Source: JAXLSZ01 sp046330315 (GTDB taxonomy: Bacteria; Actinomycetota; Thermoleophilia; Solirubrobacterales; 70-9). From it: a stretch of DNA of 64,000 bases. Under the pieces are notes generated by a model. The model was not told where the DNA came from and searched no databases. It saw nothing but the letters and a program-made list of their open reading frames with translations. The stretch covers positions 1 to 64,000 of the forward strand of contig JAXLSZ010000004.1 in assembly GCA_046330315.1 (NCBI GenBank), given 5' to 3'. The position numbers and the translations under genes are program-made. Below are positions 33,113 through 40,812 of the stretch, in pieces. The first letter of the stretch is position 1. Each line of letters begins with the position of its first letter.

Positions 33113-34538
33113 TGCTGCCCTCCATCTGCAGCTCGATCAGCCGGTTGAGCTCGACCGCGTACTCCATCGGCAGCTCCTTGGTGACCGGCTCGATGAACCC
33201 GTTGACGATCATCTTCGAGGCCTCCTCCTCGTCGAGGCCGCGGCTCTGCAGGTAGAAGAGCTGCTCCTCGCCGATCTTCGAGACGGTCGCCTCGTGGCCG
33301 ACATCGGCGTCGGCGGAGTCGATGCGGATCGTCGGGTAGGTGTCCGAGCGGGACTCGGGGTCGAGGAGGAGCGCGTCGCAGACCACCTTCGAGCGGGACT
33401 CGGTGGCTGCGGCCGCGACCTCAAGAAGGCCCCGGTAGGTGCTGCGCCCGCCGTCCTTTGAGATCGACTTCGAGAAGATCGAGGACGAGGTGCGCGGCGC
33501 GGCGTGGATGATCTTCCCGCCCGCGTCCTGGTGCTGGCCGGACCCGGCAAAGGCGATCGAGAGGATCTCTCCGTGCGCCTCCGGTCCGAGCAGGTAGATG
33601 GACGGGTACTTCATCGTCAGCTTCGAGCCCAGGTTGCAGTCGACCCACTCCATGGTCGCCCCCTCCTGGGCGACGGCCCGCTTGGTGACCAGGTTGAAGA
33701 CGTTCTGCGACCAGTTCTGGACGGTGGTGTAGCGGACGCGCGAGCCGGGCTTGGCGATGATCTCCACCACGGCGGAATGCAGCGAGTCCGTCGAGTAGAC
33801 GGGAGCGGTGCACCCCTCGATGTAGTGGACGTCGGATCCCTCCTCGGCGATGATCAGAGTCCGCTCGAACTGGCCCATGTTCTCGGTATTGATCCGGAAG
33901 TAGGCCTGCAGCGGCATCTCCACCTTGACCCCGGCGGGGACGTAGACGAAGGACCCGCCCGACCAGACCGCGGAGTTGAGCGCCGCCAGCTTGTTGTCGT
34001 TGGGCGGGATCACCGTCGCCCAGTGCTCGCGGACGATGTCGGGGTGCTCGCGCAGTCCGGAGTCCATGTCCATGAAGATCACGCCCTGGCGCTCGAGGTC
34101 CTCGCGCACCTGGTGGTAGACGGATTCGCTTTCGTATTGCGCACCGACCCCGGCCAGGAACTTGCGCTCGGCCTCGGGGATCCCCAGCCGGTCGAAGGTC
34201 TTCTTGATGTCCTCCGGCACCTCGTCCCAGGAGTGTCCGGCCTTCTCGGAGGCCCGCACGAAGTAGTGGATGTCGTCGAAGTCGATCTGCCCGAGGTCGC
34301 CTCCCCAGGTCGGGGTCGGGCGCGACTCGAAGTGCTCGAGCGCCTTCAGCCTGAACTCGCGCATCCAGCCGGGCTCCTCCTTGTGGGAGGAGATCGACTC
34401 GACCACCTCTCGCGAGAGCCCCTTGGGTGCCTTGTAGGCGTAGCCGCTCTCGGGATCGTGGAAGCCGAACTTCTCCTTGTAGTCGGCGTTGATCCCGGCG
34501 ACCTTCTGCTGCTCGTCGAGCGCCTCGGGTGTTGCCAT
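33105..34538 (-). CDS. sufB: Fe-S cluster assembly protein SufB
   Basis: 477 residues with the full set of SufB features: YKEKFGFHDPESGYAYKAPK near the start, VPAGVKVEMPLQAYFRIN, DVHYIEGCTAP with the conserved Cys, FNLVTKRAVAQEGATMEWVD and YLQSRGLDEEEASKMIVNGF. SufB is the scaffold on which the cluster is built with SufC and SufD. ATG at 34538 is the only start consistent with the family; longer frames add unrelated residues. It follows the Rieske gene by 2 bp. Confidence 0.95.
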   Translation of the reverse strand: MATPEALDEQQKVAGINADYKEKFGFHDPESGYAYKAPKGLSREVVESISSHKEEPGWMREFRLKALEHFESRPTPTWGGDLGQIDFDDIHYFVRASEKAGHSWDEVPEDIKKTFDRLGIPEAERKFLAGVGAQYESESVYHQVREDLERQGVIFMDMDSGLREHPDIVREHWATVIPPNDNKLAALNSAVWSGGSFVYVPAGVKVEMPLQAYFRINTENMGQFERTLIIAEEGSDVHYIEGCTAPVYSTDSLHSAVVEIIAKPGSRVRYTTVQNWSQNVFNLVTKRAVAQEGATMEWVDCNLGSKLTMKYPSIYLLGPEAHGEILSIAFAGSGQHQDAGGKIIHAAPRTSSSIFSKSISKDGGRSTYRGLLEVAAAATESRSKVVCDALLLDPESRSDTYPTIRIDSADADVGHEATVSKIGEEQLFYLQSRGLDEEEASKMIVNGFIEPVTKELPMEYAVELNRLIELQMEGSIG

Positions 34539-34540
34539 CT

Positions 34541-34858
34541 CTAGTCGACCTCCAGGGTGACGGTGGAGCCCTCGACGCCGACCGCAAAGGTCTGGACCGG
34601 CGCGAAGGCGGGGAGAGTGCGGGGTCGGCCGGTGGCGAGATCGAAGAGCGAGCCGTGCCGCGGGCACTCGACCGTGCAGGCGGCGGGATCGAAGACTCCC
34701 TCCGCCAGCGGGCCGTTGTCGTGCGAGCAGCGGTCCTCGATTGCGTAGAGGTCGCCGCCGCAGTTGAAGACGCCGATCTTGCGCTCCTCGACCGCGACCA
34801 GGCGCATCTCGCCCGGGGGCAGCTCGTCGAGAGGGCAGATATCGATCTTCTGGCTCAA
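34541..34858 (-). CDS. Rieske-type [2Fe-2S] ferredoxin in the suf locus
   Basis: 105 residues. The cluster ligands are in CSHDNG and CPRHGSLFD, spaced as in bacterial Rieske ferredoxins. ICPLDELPPGEMRLV at the N-terminus and LPAFAPVQTFAV near the C-terminus match the non-heme dioxygenase ferredoxin family. TTG at 34858 is chosen because GGAG lies about 10 bases upstream and longer frames are not family-like. It is the first gene of the sufB-sufD block and probably supplies electrons to cluster assembly or is an early client. Confidence 0.88.
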   Translation of the reverse strand: MSQKIDICPLDELPPGEMRLVAVEERKIGVFNCGGDLYAIEDRCSHDNGPLAEGVFDPAACTVECPRHGSLFDLATGRPRTLPAFAPVQTFAVGVEGSTVTLEVD

Positions 34859-34973
34859 ATCGAAGGACTCCGGCCTGGTTGTGCGGGTAGTTACGGAAAA
34901 CCTAGCTCTGCTGTCGGATTTTACATGGAGTGCAGCCTTCAAGGCCTGCGGCCGCCGGTCCGATAAGGGGAAC

Positions 34974-35915
34974 GTGGAGCCGACGGAGACACGCGCACTG
35001 GAGGGTCTCGCGCGCCGGCACTTCAGCAGCTTCGCCGAGGCCGCCGAGGCGGTCCTCGATGCGCTGGGGGAGGCGGTTCCGGGCACTGTCGTGCTCGCCG
35101 AGGCCGATCCCGCGGGGAACATGGCGGTCACCGAGATCCGCGGCCCAGCCCTGCCGGCTCTCGGCCCGGGGTCCCTGCTCCCGACCCGGGAGGGGGAGTA
35201 CGGCCGCCAGCCGCTGGGCCGGTCCGCGATCGCGTCCGACATCGTGCTCAGCAGCGGCGGGGTGGTCGGGGTGCTGCTGGCCGTCGACCCGCGCGACGGT
35301 GCCTACGGTGACCAGCATCGGGCCCTGATCGGGGTCGGGGCGAGACTGCTCGGCTCCGATTGGGAGAACGTCCGCATGCGCTCCGAGCTGCGCCGGCTGC
35401 GGATGGAGGCGCGGGACCGTCCCCGGACCGATCCGATCACCGGGTTTGCCAACCGGCGGGCGTTCCTCGAACTCGTCGAGCACCAGCGCCGCCTGGTCCA
35501 GCGGGGGACGCTCACCTCGATGCTGATCGCCTGCCGGGTCGGGCTTGCCCCGGACGGGAACGGCGGCAGCGACGCGCTCCGAAAGCTCGCCTTCAAGGAG
35601 GCCGCGGAGGTGTTCGGCGCGACGGCACGGGAGACCGACCACCTGGGCAGGCTGGACGACGACCACCTCTGCGCCGTGCTGATCGGTTGCGACGAGCCGG
35701 GGGCCGAGGCGTTCCTGGGCCGGTTCCGGCTCGCCCTCGAGCGCACGGCCGAGGCGCGGCAGGCCCAGCTCGAGGTGAGCTGCGGATTCTCTGCCCTGGG
35801 CGGCACCGACTCCCCCGAGCAGGCGATCGAGAACGTCACGGCCGCGACCGGGAATCCTCCCCGCGCCCCGACCGCAACCGAGCCGTCTCCCGCCGCGGAG
35901 GTCGCGACCCCGTGA
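34974..35915 (+). CDS. GAF-like plus degenerate GGDEF domain protein
   Basis: 313 residues, GTG start with AAGGGG upstream. Residues 1-125 are a GAF-like sensor (VLDALGEAVPGTVVLAEADP, GGVVGVLLAVDPRDG). Residues 150-290 show the GGDEF fold, starting TDPITGFANRRAFLELVEH, but the active loop reads GRLDDDHL instead of GG(D/E)EF. Synthesis of cyclic-di-GMP is therefore unlikely; it may be a receptor or a partner domain. It is 1 bp overlapped with the next gene, a PilB-N-type coiled-coil protein, so the two probably work together. It diverges from the suf Rieske gene. Confidence 0.75.
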   Translation: MEPTETRALEGLARRHFSSFAEAAEAVLDALGEAVPGTVVLAEADPAGNMAVTEIRGPALPALGPGSLLPTREGEYGRQPLGRSAIASDIVLSSGGVVGVLLAVDPRDGAYGDQHRALIGVGARLLGSDWENVRMRSELRRLRMEARDRPRTDPITGFANRRAFLELVEHQRRLVQRGTLTSMLIACRVGLAPDGNGGSDALRKLAFKEAAEVFGATARETDHLGRLDDDHLCAVLIGCDEPGAEAFLGRFRLALERTAEARQAQLEVSCGFSALGGTDSPEQAIENVTAATGNPPRAPTATEPSPAAEVATP

Positions 35916-37213
35916 TGGCCGAGGCAGCGCTGGCGATCCCCGCGGGCGGCACCGGTCTCTTCCCGGAGGGAACGGAGGGGGTGACGCCGCCCAGGAACCC
36001 GGGGAGGAACGGGGCCTTCCTCAGCGACGTTGTCGTGGAGATGGGCTTCGCCGACGCCACCACCGTCGAGCAGGCCGTCGAGTGGGGTCGCCAGTCTGGC
36101 GTCTCGCTGGAGCAGGTGCTGATCAGCGAGGGCGTGCTGGACGAGGAACAGCTTGCCCACGCCGTGGCGGAGCGCTGCGGCGTCGACTTCGTGGACCTCG
36201 ACCGCTTCGATGCCGATCCCCAGGCCGCGAAGCTGATCAGCCGGTCGATCGCCAACCGCTACGGCGCGATACCGATCGCCTTCGGCCCGGAGGAGTCGCT
36301 GATCCTGGCGCTTCAGGATCCGCTCCACCCGCTCGCCGTCGCCGAGATCGAGGTGATGACGAAGAGCGAAGCGCGGATCGTCGTCGCCACACCCCGGGCG
36401 ATCAGGGAGGCGATCGGACGCACCTGGCCGGACGGGGAGGAGCTCGCCAAGGCGCGACCCCGCGCGGTCCCGGCCGTCGCCTCCGCGGACGCCGTGCCGC
36501 CCGCGGCCGAGCCCGGGGTGCAGGAGGCGGCGGATCTCGAGAAGCTGACCCTGGAGCGGGACCGGCTTGCCGCCGAGCAGAACCGGCTGGTCGAGGAGTT
36601 GCAGGGCGCGATCACCGAGCGCGACCAGCTCGCGTCCGAGCGCGACCAGCTCGCGTCCGAGCGCGACCAGCTCGCGTCCGAGCAGGCCCAGCGCGCCGGC
36701 GACCTCGAGGGCACGAGGGCAGAGCGGGACGGGATCGCAGCAGAGCTTGCGCAGCTGAGGAAGGAGCTCGATGGGGCCGGAGCGGAACACGACCGGCTGG
36801 TGGTCGAGCGTGGCGATTCCAGCGCCGAGCAGGCCCGACTTGCCGAGCAGCTGCGCAGCGCAACCGCCGAGCGAGACCGTCTGCTCGCCGAGCGCGACCG
36901 GCTTGAGGCCGAGCGGGCACGATTGCAGAAGGCGGTCGAGAGCTCGCGGCCCAGCGAAGAGGCGGATCGCATCGCGGCTGAGCGGGACGAGCTGGTCACG
37001 CAGCGCGACCGGCTCGCGGCCGAGCGGGACGAGCTGGTCACGCAGCGCGGCCGGCTTGAGGCCGAGCGGGACGGGCTGGTCACGCAGCGCGACCGGCTCG
37101 CGGCCGAGCGGGACGGGCTCCTCGCCGAGCGCGAAGCCTGGGCGAAGCAGGAGAAGAAGCTGCGCCGCAAGCTGGCGAAATCGAAGGCCAGGGCACGCTC
37201 GAAGGGCAAGTAG
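35915..37213 (+). CDS. MshEN/PilB N-terminal-like domain fused to a long coiled coil
   Basis: 432 residues. Residues 30-165 match the T2SSE_N/MshEN fold (LSDVVVEMGFADATTVEQAV, VLISEGVLDEEQLAHAVAER, CGVDFVDLDRFDADPQAAKL). The RLG residues that bind cyclic-di-GMP in MshEN are replaced by FLS and SLE. Residues 200-415 are a coiled coil of repeated ERDxLxxERD units, then a Lys/Arg-rich end (KKLRRKLAKSKARARSKGK). No ATPase domain follows, so it is not a secretion ATPase. The start overlaps the degenerate GGDEF gene by 1 bp. Confidence 0.78.
   Translation: MAEAALAIPAGGTGLFPEGTEGVTPPRNPGRNGAFLSDVVVEMGFADATTVEQAVEWGRQSGVSLEQVLISEGVLDEEQLAHAVAERCGVDFVDLDRFDADPQAAKLISRSIANRYGAIPIAFGPEESLILALQDPLHPLAVAEIEVMTKSEARIVVATPRAIREAIGRTWPDGEELAKARPRAVPAVASADAVPPAAEPGVQEAADLEKLTLERDRLAAEQNRLVEELQGAITERDQLASERDQLASERDQLASEQAQRAGDLEGTRAERDGIAAELAQLRKELDGAGAEHDRLVVERGDSSAEQARLAEQLRSATAERDRLLAERDRLEAERARLQKAVESSRPSEEADRIAAERDELVTQRDRLAAERDELVTQRGRLEAERDGLVTQRDRLAAERDGLLAEREAWAKQEKKLRRKLAKSKARARSKGK
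36619..36681 (+). repeat. Three exact 21-bp repeats in the coiled-coil gene
   Basis: gcgcgaccagctcgcgtccg plus one base occurs at 36619-36639, 36640-36660 and 36661-36681 without a mismatch and encodes ERDQLAS three times. One copy is one coiled-coil heptad, so adding or losing a copy lengthens or shortens the coil without changing its phase. Confidence 0.9.
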
Positions 37214-37313
37214 GGCGGCTCGGCCTCCCCCGGGAGCCGGTCACGGTTTCGTTACGCCCGGGAGGGACTCCGCGTGAGAGGATCGTCCCAGCCAACTGCG
37301 GAAGGAGAGCCCG

Positions 37314-38099
37314 ATGCCCGAGATGACCAGCTACGAGCCCGGCACCCCCTCGTGGGTGGACCTGGGGACCCCGGACGTCGACGGTGCGGCCTCCTTCTAC
37401 GGGTCGCTGTTCGGCTGGAGCGTTCCAGAGGCCGAGAACGCCGAGGAGACGGGCGGGTACCGGCTGGCCATGCAGGACGGCAGGCCGGTGGCCGGGGTGA
37501 TGCCCCTGATGGCCGAGGGCCAGCCGCCCGCCTGGTCCACCTACGTCAGCGTCGAGGACGCCGATGCGACCGCCGCGGCGGTCAGGGAGTCCGGCGGGAC
37601 GGTGGTGGTCGAGCCCACCGACGTGCTGCAGCTCGGGCGGATGGCCTTCTTCGCCGACCCCGGGGGCGCGGTGCTCGGGGTCTGGCAGGCCAAGGAGTTC
37701 CCCGGCGCCGGCCTCACCAACGAGCCCGTGTCGGTCGTCTGGAACGAGCTCAACACCCGGGACCCCGAGGGGGCCAGGGACTTCTACGGCGCGGCGCTGG
37801 GCTGGAGCTCGGAGGACACCGAGCCGGTCGAGGGCATGACCTACACCGAGTGGCACCGCGGCGACGGCGCCCTGGTCGCCGGGATGCTCGACATCCGCGG
37901 GCGCCTGCCCGACGAGGTGCCCGCCCACTGGCTCGTCTACTTCGCAGTGGCCGACTGTGACGCGACCGTCGGGCGGGCGAAGGAGCTGGGCGGAACCGTC
38001 GCGATGGAGCCGATGGACCTGCCGGTAGGGCGCTTCGCCGTCCTGGTAGACCCCTTCGGCGCGCACTTCGCGGTGATCTCGATGGCCGAGGCGGGCTGA
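37314..38099 (+). CDS. Two-domain VOC family protein
   Basis: 261 residues with two VOC modules. Module 1 (about 10-125) starts TPSWVDLGTPDVDGAASFYG and ends MAFFADPGGAVLGVW. Module 2 (about 140-258) starts VVWNELNTRDPEGARDFYG and ends FAVLVDPFGAHFAVIS. Two-module proteins of this shape are common in actinobacteria. Some are annotated as hydroxylases or glyoxalases without proof. GGAAGGAGAG seven bases upstream supports the ATG at 37314. Confidence 0.85.
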   Translation: MPEMTSYEPGTPSWVDLGTPDVDGAASFYGSLFGWSVPEAENAEETGGYRLAMQDGRPVAGVMPLMAEGQPPAWSTYVSVEDADATAAAVRESGGTVVVEPTDVLQLGRMAFFADPGGAVLGVWQAKEFPGAGLTNEPVSVVWNELNTRDPEGARDFYGAALGWSSEDTEPVEGMTYTEWHRGDGALVAGMLDIRGRLPDEVPAHWLVYFAVADCDATVGRAKELGGTVAMEPMDLPVGRFAVLVDPFGAHFAVISMAEAG

Positions 38100-38135
38100 G
38101 ACGGGGCTGGGCCCGCTGCGACGAGGCCACGGGCG

Positions 38136-38702
38136 CTACGGCCACCCGCCGTCGCGCACGGCGTCGCCGGTGAGCGTGGCCGGGGCGCTGCGGGCGAGCC
38201 GGCCGGCCAGCAGCACAGCAGCGGGTAGCACCGCGCAGCCCATCCCGACCAGGAACCACACCTGCCCGGCATCGGTCCCGGCGCCGGCGGTGTGGGCGAT
38301 CCCGAGAGCCCAGAAGACGGAGACGAAGCGGTGCGCGCTCTTCCAGCGATTCGGCCCGACCCTGCCGCGGAGGTAGTAGGTGAGCCCGAGCAGGGAGAGG
38401 CCGTAGCCGGAGACGATCCCTGCCGCTGTCCAGGCGGGGCGGTAGGGCGTCGCGAAGGGGACCAGGACCCCCGCGACGCCCGGTCTCAGGTAGCTGTCCC
38501 CGAGCAGCGCGGCACCGTGGATCCCGACCAGGACGAGGGTGGCGAGCGAGAGAGACTCGTGGGCCGCCTTCAGGGTCATGCGGTCCCCGGCGGCGCGGCG
38601 CGAGATCGTCAGTCCGATCGCCACCGAGATGCTCGCGCAGACAAGCGCCGCGGAGCCGGCGGCCCGGCTGGTGATCCAGAGGAGATGATGCTGGGCGGTC
38701 AT
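38136..38702 (-). CDS. Ferric reductase-like heme-binding membrane protein
   Basis: 188 residues with about five to six helices. Two His pairs on neighbouring helices fit bis-His heme sites as in ferric reductase/MsrQ proteins: His48/His62 (AAHESLSLATLVLVGIHG) and His124/His137 (AHRFVSVFWALGIAHTAG). No FAD/NADPH domain follows. The ATG overlaps the stop of the apbE gene (ATGA), tying it to flavin attachment chemistry. It may move electrons across the membrane to a flavinylated partner. Confidence 0.78.
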   Translation of the reverse strand: MTAQHHLLWITSRAAGSAALVCASISVAIGLTISRRAAGDRMTLKAAHESLSLATLVLVGIHGAALLGDSYLRPGVAGVLVPFATPYRPAWTAAGIVSGYGLSLLGLTYYLRGRVGPNRWKSAHRFVSVFWALGIAHTAGAGTDAGQVWFLVGMGCAVLPAAVLLAGRLARSAPATLTGDAVRDGGWP

Positions 38703-39655
38703 CCGGCCGGCTGCCCGACCGCGACGTCTATCCCCACCCGCGCCGAGACCGTCTCCACCGATCCGTCGTCGGCGACGAGCACCCCGCCGAAGGGAAGCTC
38801 GAACGCGGCTCTCGAAGGCCCGGCCAGAAGCGCCGTCTTGGCGAGGACCTCGGCGAGCCGGGCCGTGGGCGCCACCGCGGTGACCTGGACCAGGCCCGTG
38901 AAGGCCGGCTGTCCGGTCGAGGGATCGAGCAGGTGGTGGGCGATGCCGCCGCCGGCGCGACGCCAGGCGCGACGCCCGATCCCGCTCGTCGCGACCGCCC
39001 CTTCGGCGATCGGGAGCTCCTCGATGACTCCCTCGCCGAACGGGCCCTCGACCCGGACGCTGCGCGGCGCGCGCGCCGCTCCCCCGATCCTGAGGTCCCC
39101 GCAGCAATCGACCACGTAGGCCGGGCGAGTGCGCAGGCCGGCGGCTATCAGGTCGGCCACCAGGCCCTTGGCGATCCCGCCGCTGTCGAGGCCCGTCCCC
39201 GGGGGGCGGGTGATCGTCCCGGCATCCTCGTCGATCTCGACGCGGTTCCACTGGCGCCCGGGACGGGGGGAGGCGGGGCGCCGCGGCGGGGCTGCGGCGA
39301 GGGCCTCCCGCAGCGGGATCGGGGCCGCCTCCGGGGCGATCGACTTCCGGTAGCCCGCCTCCTCGATGGGGGTGAGCAGGGTCGCGTCGACCAGCCCGCC
39401 GCTGCGGGCGCCGGCCTCCCGGGCCGCGGCGGCGAAACGACGCAGCAGCGGGCTCGCGGGGACGGTCTCGCGCGGGTCGGAGTTGAGCCTGCTCAGCTCG
39501 CTGCCGGGAATGAACCGGGAGAGCGCCTGATGGGAGGAGAGCATCCGCTCCCGCGCCTGCCCGGCGGCTCCGGCGGCGTCGGGCCCTCCGCCGACGATCA
39601 CGGCGGCCTCGCCTCCGAAGCACTCGAAGCTCTCGCGGGCTTCGGGCTCGGTCAC
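38699..39655 (-). CDS. apbE: FAD:protein FMN transferase (ApbE family)
   Basis: 318 residues, GTG start in a GTGA overlap with the upstream gene. ApbE motifs are LSRFIPGSELSRLN, SGGLVDATLLTPI, LDSGGIAKGLVADLI and HHLLDPSTGQPA. The family transfers FMN from FAD to a Thr or Ser of a target protein such as NqrC/RnfG-like or FMN-bind domains. An insertion of Pro/Arg/Ala-rich residues (about 145-165) is present. No target carrying the usual D-x-x-(S/T)-G-A-(S/T) motif is encoded in the neighbouring genes, so the substrate lies elsewhere or is unusual. Confidence 0.88.
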   Translation of the reverse strand: MTEPEARESFECFGGEAAVIVGGGPDAAGAAGQARERMLSSHQALSRFIPGSELSRLNSDPRETVPASPLLRRFAAAAREAGARSGGLVDATLLTPIEEAGYRKSIAPEAAPIPLREALAAAPPRRPASPRPGRQWNRVEIDEDAGTITRPPGTGLDSGGIAKGLVADLIAAGLRTRPAYVVDCCGDLRIGGAARAPRSVRVEGPFGEGVIEELPIAEGAVATSGIGRRAWRRAGGGIAHHLLDPSTGQPAFTGLVQVTAVAPTARLAEVLAKTALLAGPSRAAFELPFGGVLVADDGSVETVSARVGIDVAVGQPAG

Positions 39656-40017
39656 GACTGGCTCGTGATGACCGGCGCGGGGGCCGGCGCGGGTGCCGTG
39701 TCGATGGCCTGCGACTGCGAGGCGGGGACCCTGACGATCATCCCGGTCAGCGGGTCGTAGGCGAGCACGGTGGCGGGGCGCCTCGGCTTCGGCGCGGGAC
39801 GCGAGGGCGCTGTCTTCCTTCCGGCCTTCGCGACCTTGCGGGTCACGTTGTTTGAGAGGGCCGGGTCGTTGCCGGTCGCCATCTGCGCGAAGAGGGCGAG
39901 CCAGAGGGCACCAAAGAGGCACACCGGAAGGACGATCGCCCGCACCCGGGCCCGTCCGGCCCGCTGGCGGGCGCGGTCGAGCCGTCTCAGGGCCGCGTCT
40001 CGGCGTGCGTGGTCCAC
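39652..40017 (-). CDS. Single-pass membrane protein with Ala/Pro-rich tail
   Basis: 121 residues. A basic N-terminus rich in Arg is followed by one helix (AIVLPVCLFGALWLALFAQM), then a Lys/Pro-rich extracytoplasmic part (RKVAKAGRKTAPSRPAPKPR) with YDPLTGMIVRVPAS near the end. No FMN-binding or heme motif seen. It is the first gene of a three-gene operon with apbE and the ferric-reductase-like gene (4 bp overlaps), so it may be the membrane partner of that redox module. Confidence 0.7.
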   Translation of the reverse strand: MDHARRDAALRRLDRARQRAGRARVRAIVLPVCLFGALWLALFAQMATGNDPALSNNVTRKVAKAGRKTAPSRPAPKPRRPATVLAYDPLTGMIVRVPASQSQAIDTAPAPAPAPVITSQS

Positions 40018-40140
40018 GCGTCGATCATCGGCTCGCTCGCCAAGCGCCGCCTAAGCGTTTGGTGAGAATTCCCTTAGAAGCGACCCGGGATCGCCTGCGG
40101 GAGCCGGTCGCCCGTGGAGGCTGGCTCTAGCATCGGGGCG

Positions 40141-40812
40141 GTGCGGGTCCTGATCGTCGAAGACGAGGCTGCGATCGCCGACTTCGTGCGCCGAGGCCTG
40201 GAGGCCGAAGGGTACGAGGTGCGGGTCGCCGCCGACGGGGTCGAGGGCGAGCGCCTCGCCCTGGAGGGTTCGGCGGACCTCGTGATCCTCGACCGCATGC
40301 TCCCCCGCAAGGACGGGATGGACGTCCTCTCCGCGATCCGCCGCGCCGACCCGGCCCTGCCGGTGATCCTGCTCACGGCCCGAGGGGAGGTCTCCGACCG
40401 GGTCGAGGGGCTCGACCGGGGCGCCACCGACTACCTGGCCAAGCCCTTCGCGTTCGAGGAGCTCGCCGCCCGGGTCAGGGCGCACCTGCGACGCCCGGAA
40501 GCAGGCCAGCCGACCCGGCTCGAGGGCGCCGGGGTCGAGCTGGACCTGATCCGCCGCACCGCCAGGCGCGACGGCGAGCCGGTCCACCTTTCGGCCAGGG
40601 AGTTCGACCTTCTCGCCTACCTGATGAGCCGCCCCGGCGAGGTGGTCCCGCGCGAGCGGATCCTCTCCGCGGTCTGGGGCTACGACCACGATCCCGGCAC
40701 CAACGTGGTCCAGGTGTACGTCGGCTACCTGCGACGTCGCCTCGGGGTGGCGGGCGCCGACGTCCCGATCGAGACGGTGCGCTCGGTGGGCTACCGCTTC
40801 ATCGCGCGGTGA
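40141..40812 (+). CDS. OmpR-family response regulator
   Basis: 223 residues. The receiver domain has the acidic pair Glu7/Asp8 (VEDEA), phosphoacceptor Asp51 (VILDRMLP), Thr in LLTARGE and Lys in YLAKPF. The C-terminal winged helix ends RRRLGVAGADVPIETVRSVG. GTG at 40141 begins the receiver fold directly; a frame nine codons longer is possible. Its stop overlaps the GTG of the kinase gene, so they form a two-component pair. It diverges from the apbE operon, a possible target. Confidence 0.9.
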   Translation: MRVLIVEDEAAIADFVRRGLEAEGYEVRVAADGVEGERLALEGSADLVILDRMLPRKDGMDVLSAIRRADPALPVILLTARGEVSDRVEGLDRGATDYLAKPFAFEELAARVRAHLRRPEAGQPTRLEGAGVELDLIRRTARRDGEPVHLSAREFDLLAYLMSRPGEVVPRERILSAVWGYDHDPGTNVVQVYVGYLRRRLGVAGADVPIETVRSVGYRFIAR

